A stretch of DNA of 64,000 bases from CAYVMP01 sp964452635. Lineage in GTDB: Bacteria; Patescibacteriota; Minisyncoccia; Phycocordibacterales; DATDWN01. The translations under genes were made by a program, and so were the position numbers. Of this stretch, positions 59,068 through 64,000 are shown piece by piece (position 1 is the first letter of the stretch; each line of letters begins with the position of its first letter). Location: the NCBI GenBank assembly GCA_964452635.1, contig CAYVMP010000001.1, positions 1-64,000 on the forward strand. Direction: 5' to 3'. The notes under the pieces were generated by a model. That model was not told where the DNA came from, searched no databases, and was given only the letters and a program-made list of their open reading frames with translations.

Positions 59068-59628
59068 CTAGGAGTTTAATTTCTTGAGAGCAGAGCGAAC
59101 TTTCTGCTCTGTAGAACTACCCTCTGCTTTCTTAAGTGCTTCGCGAGCATCACGTTCGCTGTATCCGAGAGATTTGAGTGCTTCGAGCGCATCTATATCA
59201 TCTGACTCAGTGCTCATCTCAAAGTCACCACCACTGCCTACTTTATCTTTTAGCTCAAGAACTATTTTTTCTGCTACTTTTTTCCCGATACCCGAGATTT
59301 TAGTGAGATGTGATGTGTCTCCAGAAATAATTGCTTTGCGAAGTGTGGAGATGTTGGCCACGGAGAGTATGCCCATAGCGGACTTTGGTCCGATGCCGGA
59401 AATAGTGAGGAGAAGCTCAAAAAATTCGATTTCTTGTTTGGTTTGGAAGCCATACAGATCAAGAGCATTTTCACGTACAGCAAGATATGTCCAAAATGAC
59501 ACTGGTGACCCCCCATCACTCTCAAGAATTCCTATATATGTATGTATTTTGTACCCAACCCCTCCCACATCGAGGATAACTGACTTGGTATCATGGTGGA
59601 GTACGGTGCCTTTGAGGTATCCAATCAT
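59068..59628 (-). CDS. ruvA: Holliday junction DNA-binding protein RuvA
   Basis: 186 residues from ATG 59628. Domain I MIGYLKGTVLH, the two helix-hairpin-helix motifs (LTISGIGPKSAMGILS, TKISGIGKKVAEKIV) and a short domain III (LGYSERDAREALKKA). RuvA tetramers hold four-way junctions for RuvB. It is separated from ruvBC by about 18 kb, with mutM next downstream. TACAAT lies 6 bases upstream of the ATG. Confidence 0.95.
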   Translation of the reverse strand: MIGYLKGTVLHHDTKSVILDVGGVGYKIHTYIGILESDGGSPVSFWTYLAVRENALDLYGFQTKQEIEFFELLLTISGIGPKSAMGILSVANISTLRKAIISGDTSHLTKISGIGKKVAEKIVLELKDKVGSGGDFEMSTESDDIDALEALKSLGYSERDAREALKKAEGSSTEQKVRSALKKLNS

Positions 59629-59634
59629 ACTCGT

Positions 59635-59640
59635 ATTGTA
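59635..59640 (-). promoter_or_regulatory. -10 box of ruvA
   Basis: TACAAT on the minus strand, 6 bases before ATG 59628; it rejects the longer open frame to 59646. Confidence 0.55.
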
Positions 59641-59686
59641 CAGCATTCGTTTTTTTGTAGCTATTGATTTATTACAGATGATGATG

Positions 59687-59692
59687 TAGTAT
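59687..59692 (+). promoter_or_regulatory. -10 box of rpsT
   Basis: TAGTAT, 7 bases before ATG 59700. Confidence 0.4.
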
Positions 59693-59699
59693 ACGACTC

Positions 59700-59963
59700 A
59701 TGCCAATAACAACATCAGCTAAAAAAGCACTCAGAGGTTCAAAGCGAAAGCGAGCTTTTAATTTGCGCAAGAAAGACGCTCTTTCTCGAACTGTTAAGCA
59801 GGTCAAGAAACTTGTTGCATCTGGAAAGGTTAAAGATGCACAGGCAATCATGCCAGAAGTTCAGAAAATCATTGATAAATCAGTAAAAACAGGTTTACTT
59901 AAGAAAAATACAGGTGCTCGCAAGAAATCTCGTATTGTCGCAATGATACAGAAAGCGAAATAA
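59700..59963 (+). CDS. rpsT: 30S ribosomal protein S20
   Basis: 87 residues, normal. Basic helical protein: PITTSAKKALRGSKRKRAFN, KDALSRTVKQVKKLV, and the C-terminal KNTGARKKSRI block, typical S20. It binds 16S rRNA helices in early assembly. Monocistronic: own -10 box and a perfect terminator. Confidence 0.96.
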   Translation: MPITTSAKKALRGSKRKRAFNLRKKDALSRTVKQVKKLVASGKVKDAQAIMPEVQKIIDKSVKTGLLKKNTGARKKSRIVAMIQKAK

Positions 59964-59965
59964 TC

Positions 59966-60003
59966 ACAAACTAAAAATCCCCGAGAGGGGATTTTTAGTT
60001 TGT
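59966..60003. terminator. Bidirectional terminator between rpsT and tRNA-Arg
   Basis: Arms 59966-59982 and 59987-60003 form a perfect 17-bp stem with loop GAGA, flanked by A and T runs, serving both genes. Confidence 0.9.
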
Positions 60004-60008
60004 TACAG

Positions 60009-60080
60009 TGCTTTCGTCAGGAATCGAACCTGAATCGCCAGCTTCGCAGGCCAGCATTCTATCCATTAAACTACGAAAGC
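60009..60080 (-). tRNA. tRNA-Arg (GCG)
   Basis: On the minus strand acceptor GCTTTCG/CGAAAGC, D-arm with AATGGATA, anticodon loop CTGCGAA (anticodon GCG, reads CGC/CGU) and T-arm with TTCGATT. CCA is not encoded; discriminator A. GCG replaces the usual ACG tRNA-Arg of bacteria. Confidence 0.93.
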
Positions 60081-60107
60081 AATTAACACAAACGTACCAT
60101 ATCCTTT

Positions 60108-60563
60108 CTAAAAACCCAAGTATATAAGGATTTTTTCTAATAATGGTTCAGTGTGTCGTTCCTGAGGAATGTGTTCACGTAAATACTCTCGTATAATATC
60201 AGGATCCATATCGTCTATGAGTACAGATACAAAGAGAGACAACCTCTTCTTTAATTTGATGATTATTTTAGGGTGGGGTGTGTGCACATCAACCCAAAAT
60301 GATTCAATCTCACTGTATGGGTGAAATATTTTGCCCATATGAATACCACTCGTATCGAGCTCTACATAGATGATTTCTGGTTCTCGTGCTGCGTACAGTG
60401 CGAGTATCGAAGCCGAAACGATAATAAGAATGCCGAATATGACATTGTTGAGAATGATTGAAATGAGCGCGATGGAGAGTGCGACAATACCAACCACCCA
60501 ATACCAATCAGTGGTTTTGTGTGTGTGAACATATTCAGGTGTATACCAAGAAACTTTGTTCAT
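60108..60563 (-). CDS. Two-helix membrane protein with PH-like cytoplasmic domain, unknown
   Basis: 151 residues. N-terminal soluble stretch (VSWYTPEYVHTHKTTDWYW), two tight hydrophobic segments (VVGIVALSIALISIILNNVI, FGILIIVSASILALYAA) and a beta-rich C-terminal half (VELDTSGIHMGKIFHPYSEI, IIIKLKKRLSLFVSVLID) resembling small bacterial PH-type membrane proteins. Unassigned function. Overlaps nothing; the next gene, 8 bases upstream on the same strand, is DoxX. Confidence 0.68.
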   Translation of the reverse strand: MNKVSWYTPEYVHTHKTTDWYWVVGIVALSIALISIILNNVIFGILIIVSASILALYAAREPEIIYVELDTSGIHMGKIFHPYSEIESFWVDVHTPHPKIIIKLKKRLSLFVSVLIDDMDPDIIREYLREHIPQERHTEPLLEKILIYLGF

Positions 60564-60571
60564 AAAAGTGA

Positions 60572-61012
60572 TTACGATATGCGATCAGTACCAAAATCTT
60601 GTCTCAGTGTTGGTTTTGGTATGAGGGATGCGTAGATCGTGAGGGCACACGAAATGAGCGCAAGATTTTTGATGATGTACTGTCCTTCGAGTGTTGGGAC
60701 GAAACTGTGTGTCCAAATATATTTAGGCAATAGGAATAGGGGAAGGGCAGTCATGATGATGTGTGAGGCAAATAGTGTGATTGCCCACTTTTCCCATCCG
60801 GGGATTATGAACAGTATTGCTATTATTATTTCGAACAATCCAAACAAAACAATGAATGATGAAAATGGTAGAAACGGCATTGTTCGAGAAAGCAGTTCCT
60901 TGACGAGAGGACTTGCTGGACTTTGACCAATTACTTTTAATATTCCAAACCAGAAGTAGAGTACAAACAGTGCTACGCGTGCAAGAAGCACGGATATTTG
61001 TTTTATGTTCAT
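60572..61012 (-). CDS. DoxX family membrane protein
   Basis: 146 residues, four helices (ISVLLARVALFVLYFWFGIL, FIVLFGLFEIIIAILFIIPG, ITLFASHIIMTALPLFLLP, NLALISCALTIYASLI). DoxX/TQO-small-like topology; members associate with thiosulfate:quinone or redox complexes, but none is nearby. The gene starts from a TGA-TATAAT extended -10 box just 6 bases before the ATG, one of the clearest leaderless starts here. Confidence 0.75.
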   Translation of the reverse strand: MNIKQISVLLARVALFVLYFWFGILKVIGQSPASPLVKELLSRTMPFLPFSSFIVLFGLFEIIIAILFIIPGWEKWAITLFASHIIMTALPLFLLPKYIWTHSFVPTLEGQYIIKNLALISCALTIYASLIPKPTLRQDFGTDRIS

Positions 61013-61018
61013 GTGGAA

Positions 61019-61024
61019 ATTATA
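61019..61024 (-). promoter_or_regulatory. Extended consensus -10 box of the DoxX gene
   Basis: TGA then TATAAT on the minus strand, 6 bases before ATG 61012. Confidence 0.6.
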
Positions 61025-61090
61025 TCACGATGAAAAAATATCTACTACGGAGATGTGCATTACTTTGGGGTGAGGGTGTACAGAGTAAAT

Positions 61091-61822
61091 TTATGGATTG
61101 GAATATGAGGGGTCATCAATACCTGTTATTTCTGGGGGAATAACAGCATCATCTGACTCACTGTACTCACCCTCAACATATTCATCTTCTTCTATTGTTT
61201 TTCTCTTTAATTCCTCTGTTTCCTTGATAAATTCTCTAACAAGAGAGAGCATTTTTCGCCTGATTTTTGGATAACTATTGTAAACAACGACTTTGTCGAT
61301 TAAATCGTTGTTGAAATAAGCCAACAAACTTATTTTCCAAGTCTTCCAACCCTTCATTTTTTTCAAAGTGTCAGCTAAATCTTCAGTCACCGCTCCAACT
61401 ACTGGAATCTCTTTGTTTTCAGCTAATGTTTTAAAAATCTCATATCCACCACGCATTGTTTTGGGTGCAAAATGAGTCGGGATAAAAATTCCATATTTAC
61501 AAAAACCAAACACAAAACCTTTTTCCATATCACCATACATATACGTTTTATTGCGTGCACCTTCTTCAAAAAAATGTCTTTGAAATCTATTTTGTTCTAG
61601 AGGTTGTCGATCACGACGTAACATTGCGTCCGCATACCATCCATAGATTGCATCTAATTCCTCCTGACCTCCCTCGAATTTATCAGTATCCAAGATACCA
61701 GATGGAATGGGGAATTCCTCAATCACTGTTTCTTCGGGCTGTTTTGGATTATTATCCTCAAATTCGTTTACATGGTCGGGTTTGTCTGTGTTTTCTGTGT
61801 ATTTAAAAAGTATTTTTTCCAT
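61091..61822 (-). CDS. Unknown cytosolic protein
   Basis: 243 residues from ATG 61822. Acidic tails at both ends (EFEDNNPKQPEETVIEE; EEDEYVEGEYSESDDAV) flank a mixed central domain with FEEGARNKTYMYGDMEKGFV, CKYGIFIPTHFAPKT and ELKRKTIEE. The central part looks like a small alpha/beta enzyme domain but has no motif I can name. Neighbour of the nucleotidyltransferase gene upstream (118 bases between). Start uncertain: the frame opens to 61852. Confidence 0.6.
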   Translation of the reverse strand: MEKILFKYTENTDKPDHVNEFEDNNPKQPEETVIEEFPIPSGILDTDKFEGGQEELDAIYGWYADAMLRRDRQPLEQNRFQRHFFEEGARNKTYMYGDMEKGFVFGFCKYGIFIPTHFAPKTMRGGYEIFKTLAENKEIPVVGAVTEDLADTLKKMKGWKTWKISLLAYFNNDLIDKVVVYNSYPKIRRKMLSLVREFIKETEELKRKTIEEDEYVEGEYSESDDAVIPPEITGIDDPSYSNP

Positions 61823-61939
61823 ATTTAAATTTAACATAATTTTAAAAATCACATAAGGTAATTTGAAATCGGAACTTGCATGATATAAACATATTTATAC
61901 TTTTGCTTACAAATAATACGTAAATCCTCTCATTCGAAC

Positions 61940-62719
61940 CTATGCTGCTTTCGGAAATTCATTTGTATTTGGTTTTCTGTCACTTTCTTTTAGAAAGATA
62001 TGTCGGGCATCTTTCAGGTTTTGTGGATATAAATGTTGGCGTCGTTCTACCGCTTCTCTGGTTGCATTATCATCATCACGAGTTGCATTTTCAAACTTTG
62101 CCAGACGATTCGAAATAATTTTCCATTTCTTCTCACCCGTTTCCCCTTGTTGTTCAAGTGTATCAAATACAGTTTTTCTATATTTTTCAATACCAGAACC
62201 AATTTGCAAAAGAAATAAGACAAATAATTCTTCTATGGCAGGTATGTTTATTTCTCTAGTTAAAATGGAATGTGTGGTTTTTTTATCAACCAAATATACA
62301 GTTACGTGAGCAACTTGCTCAGATGTGAGATCAGTTTTTTGTACAAGAAGTTTCCTAAACTCAGTTGCTATTTTTAGCTTTATTGCATTCAAAATTTCTT
62401 CGGTTGGTGTGGGTGGGTTGTGTTCACGCCACGTTGTAACAGCAGTACGAAGGTCGACGTACAATGAACCGTCGATATCACTTTCTTGTGTCGCATATCC
62501 CTTCGTATTGCTTCCAAAAAATCCAAACGATACAACCTCAGGATGTTTTTTTTTAAATTCCTCAAGATTTTCTCTGACAGATCGTATCCTTTCTCGAATC
62601 TCAGGATTTGGTGGTAGTAAAAATCGTCTGTCATCTAAAATCCCTGCCTCAAGAATAGCTGTACGTCTTTCTGTTTTTGGCTTGTCTTGAATAGATTGAT
62701 AATCAAATCTTTCTTTCAT
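61940..62719 (-). CDS. Nucleotidyltransferase-fold protein
   Basis: 259 residues. The pol-beta-type signature FFGSNTKGYATQESDIDGSL (GS...DxD) is near residue 70-90, giving a nucleotidyltransferase fold. A helical C-terminal ~150 residues carries the rest. Such proteins can modify nucleotides, antibiotics or proteins (toxin/antitoxin-type members exist); the target is unknown. TATTAT lies 7 bases before ATG 62719. No antitoxin partner is obvious. Confidence 0.78.
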   Translation of the reverse strand: MKERFDYQSIQDKPKTERRTAILEAGILDDRRFLLPPNPEIRERIRSVRENLEEFKKKHPEVVSFGFFGSNTKGYATQESDIDGSLYVDLRTAVTTWREHNPPTPTEEILNAIKLKIATEFRKLLVQKTDLTSEQVAHVTVYLVDKKTTHSILTREINIPAIEELFVLFLLQIGSGIEKYRKTVFDTLEQQGETGEKKWKIISNRLAKFENATRDDDNATREAVERRQHLYPQNLKDARHIFLKESDRKPNTNEFPKAA

Positions 62720-62726
62720 ATTTTAT

Positions 62727-62732
62727 ATAATA
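62727..62732 (-). promoter_or_regulatory. -10 box of the nucleotidyltransferase gene
   Basis: TATTAT on the minus strand with TGC in front, 7 bases from ATG 62719. Confidence 0.45.
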
Positions 62733-62791
62733 GCAATAAAATTAGAAAAGAAAAAGTATTCTCTGTGTGGAGGCGTATGGAAACTTGATTA

Positions 62792-62975
62792 AGAGCCAAT
62801 CTCTAATCTAACCGAAAAATATAGCTAATAACAAAGCTCGTCTACTCAATCTTCCAAATTTTGGCTGCAAATCACCAATTCCTCCTCAACAGATCTCGAT
62901 ATGCTTCTTCAAAATTAGTGATTTTCGCACGAAATTTGGAAGATTGAGCTAGACATTAGATTGGAGATTGGCTCT
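62792..62975. repeat. Long two-part inverted repeat (hairpin element)
   Basis: Outer arms 62792-62811 and 62956-62975 (core GAGCCAATCTC) and inner arms 62841-62880 and 62913-62953 (core TCAATCTTCCAAATTT) pair with only a few mismatches; the left side carries an extra ~29 bases (62812-62840) not matched on the right. The loop is 62881-62912. No ORF. It fills the gap between the nucleotidyltransferase gene and tRNA-Ser and has the shape of a small inverted-repeat transposon or a large structured RNA. Confidence 0.75.
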
Positions 62976-63138
62976 AAGATTGTAACTAAACTCTGTACCC
63001 AGATAATCTAATGAGAATGTTAAGGTTTTTTTAATTATAAATTATGGGAGGGAAGGCGAGAGTTTCGAATCTCACCCGCAAAGCATGCTTTGCTCTCCCC
63101 GAAAAAACAAAAACACCCCGAAGGATGTCTTCGTTTTT

Positions 63139-63237
63139 TGGCGGAGGGTGTGAGATTCGAACTCACGGTGGGTTGCCCCACTCTTGTTTTNNNNNNNNNN
63201 TCTAGACAAGTGCGATAGACCACTATGCCACTCCTCC
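63139..63237 (-). tRNA. tRNA-Ser (apparent AGA anticodon), split by assembly gap
   Basis: Class II tRNA on the minus strand. The 5' half ends CTTGTCTAGA at the N run (63191-63200); the 3' half begins AAAACAAG, has the variable arm TGGG/CCCA, T-arm GTGAG TTCGAAT CTCAC, discriminator G and encoded CCA. The anticodon stem CTTGT/ACAAG pairs across the gap and gives loop CTAGAAA, anticodon AGA, if the two contigs overlap by one base. The acceptor pairs only at positions 1-5. Identity is tentative because of the gap. Confidence 0.7.
63191..63200. other. Assembly gap (10 N) inside tRNA-Ser
   Basis: Placeholder gap; the tRNA fold suggests the true gap is about zero or a one-base overlap. Confidence 0.9.
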
Positions 63238-63403
63238 CTGTATCTTTAGGATTCACAACTAAACCCTTTTGAAATACTCACATATTTTCATATTATTTTC
63301 AAGTCACTTGTTTTATTGAGGCAATGTTCTTTGCAGTGGCAATTCGGACAGATAATAAAAATGTTGATTGGTTTTTACATTCGACGAGGCGGGGAAGATT
63401 CGG

Positions 63404-63409
63404 TATAGT
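63404..63409 (+). promoter_or_regulatory. -10 box of ruvX
   Basis: TATAGT, 6 bases before ATG 63416; it excludes the longer frame starting at 63368. Confidence 0.5.
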
Positions 63410-63415
63410 GGATAT

Positions 63416-63826
63416 ATGAAATATTTAGGCATTGATTATGGATCAAAACGTGTTGGGTTCGCTATCTCGGATGAGTCATTTCAGTTTGCGTTTCCACTTG
63501 TTGTGCTTCCAAACACAGATTCTCTCCTCGATGAGATTGTGGAGATATGCTCAATAAATGAAGTGGGGGAGATTGTCGTGGGGGAGTCAAAGAACTTTAA
63601 CCAACAGGACAATGAGATTATGAAAAAGATTACACCGTTCGTATCACAACTCTCTGGGCGTCTCACATTACCCGTTCATTTGCACCCTGAGTTCATGACA
63701 TCTGCTGAGGCGCTCCATGGGCAAGGGAAAAATGATATGCTCGATGCATCTGCGGCCGCGCTGATATTAAAAAGTTATTTAGATACACATATACATAACA
63801 CACATACACATGATCACAATAGATGA
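63416..63826 (+). CDS. ruvX: RuvX/YqgF-family nuclease (putative pre-16S rRNA endonuclease)
   Basis: 136 residues from ATG 63416. RNase H-like fold with first Asp in GIDYGSKRVGFAISD, Glu in IVVGESK near 63, and a third acidic site in LHGQGKNDMLDASAAALIL. YqgF matures the 5' end of 16S rRNA. Start by leaderless -10 box. Its stop overlaps the next gene by 17 bases, so they form an operon. Confidence 0.93.
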   Translation: MKYLGIDYGSKRVGFAISDESFQFAFPLVVLPNTDSLLDEIVEICSINEVGEIVVGESKNFNQQDNEIMKKITPFVSQLSGRLTLPVHLHPEFMTSAEALHGQGKNDMLDASAAALILKSYLDTHIHNTHTHDHNR

Positions 63827-64000
63827 ATTTAAAAAATTAGATATTAGAATTGGTCATATTCGAGAGGTGGAAAAGGTTCCTGACGCGGATAAACTCCTGA
63901 GACTCTCAGTTGATTTTGGCGAAGAGAGTCCACGACAGATTGTTTCTGGTATTTCTGCGTTCTATCCAGACCCTCAGGTGTTGGTCGGAAAAAAATGTGC
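63810..64000 (+). CDS. tRNA-binding (OB-fold) domain protein, MetG C-terminal-like (partial)
   Basis: ATG 63810 starts inside ruvX and the frame is open to the end of the window, 63 codons. It begins MITIDEFKKLDIRIGHI and continues VPDADKLLRLSVDFG, then QIVSGISAFYPDP: the tRNA-binding domain found at the end of methionyl-tRNA synthetases and as a free protein (MetG-beta/Trbp111 type). It binds tRNA and aids aminoacylation. The remainder is outside the window. Confidence 0.85.
   Translation, partial: MITIDEFKKLDIRIGHIREVEKVPDADKLLRLSVDFGEESPRQIVSGISAFYPDPQVLVGKKC

Noticed and set aside
63072..63160. Second tRNA fragment left of tRNA-Ser
   Set aside because: The TTCGAATCTCAC similarity is an inverted partial copy of the T-arm without acceptor or anticodon arms.
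63191..63237. Amber-suppressor tRNA (anticodon CTA) reading of the tRNA half
   Set aside because: With T33 set that way the 3' half does not pair; the AGA reading gives a perfect anticodon stem.
63035..63256. 73-codon ORF crossing the N run near tRNA-Ser
   Set aside because: Contains gap residues and overlaps the tRNA; not credible coding.
1..64000. CRISPR array or complete restriction-modification or known defence system
   Set aside because: No regularly spaced direct repeats and no cas, methylase or restriction genes seen.

Overview
The window looks like a chromosomal piece of a Candidate Phyla Radiation (Patescibacteria) genome, most likely a Parcubacteria-type lineage. The reasons are AT-rich DNA, compact ribosomal and replication genes, a PrgI/VirB4-type secretion cluster, many small membrane or surface proteins of unknown function, and an intein in a UvrD-family helicase. 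This placement is inferred from gene content; no rRNA gene is present. Two 10-base N runs (6877-6886 and 63191-63200) mark scaffold joins. One cuts off the end of an M23 peptidase gene and the other splits a tRNA.

Layout. 0-8 kb: end of a CCA/poly(A)-polymerase-like gene, a probable unidentified ~350 nt structured RNA, exonuclease III, a tyrosine recombinase, ribosomal protein S15, a NYN nuclease-like protein, a DksA/TraR-like zinc protein, a ComM-like ATPase and an M23 peptidase. 8-12 kb: intein-containing UvrD/PcrA helicase and KsgA. 12-17 kb: surface proteins and an extended UbiA-family membrane protein. 17-28.7 kb: a ten-gene co-directional cluster resembling a minimal type IV secretion system (VirB5-like, VirB6/TrbL-like, PrgI, TraC-N-like, VirB4, VirB2-like pilin fused to an M15-type peptidase domain). 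28.7-32.5 kb: a flavin electron-transfer module (RnfD/NqrB-FNR fusion, ApbE, FMN-binding protein) followed by yidC, rnpA and rpmH. 33-36 kb: dnaA, probable oriC, dnaN and a DciA-like gene. 36-44 kb: PBP1A, TyrRS, ruvC, yebC, ruvB, pilB. 44-49 kb: secreted protein, tsaE, polA, holA, a DnaQ-like exonuclease. 49-56 kb: accessory island of mostly unknown genes and tRNA-Lys. 56-64 kb: SpoU methyltransferase, fpg, ruvA, rpsT, tRNA-Arg, DoxX proteins, a nucleotidyltransferase, tRNA-Ser, ruvX and the start of a tRNA-binding-domain gene.

Two gene-expression styles coexist. About two dozen transcription units have a TATAAT-like -10 box 6-9 bases before the ATG, with no Shine-Dalgarno sequence; these mRNAs should be leaderless. 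Genes inside operons start a few bases after the preceding stop, also without a Shine-Dalgarno. In contrast, several unknown genes between 44 and 56 kb have full -35/-10 promoters, 5' leaders often with hairpins, and in several cases clear Shine-Dalgarno sequences.

The strongest unexplained signals are four copies of a long inverted-repeat element whose arms change in compensating fashion, a 24-nt repeat found three times (twice associated with that element), the structured RNA candidate at 385-734, the leaderless/SD dichotomy, the fused and minimal T4SS and flavin modules, an orphan RNA-polymerase alpha-CTD protein, and an intein with a GIY-YIG-like central region.
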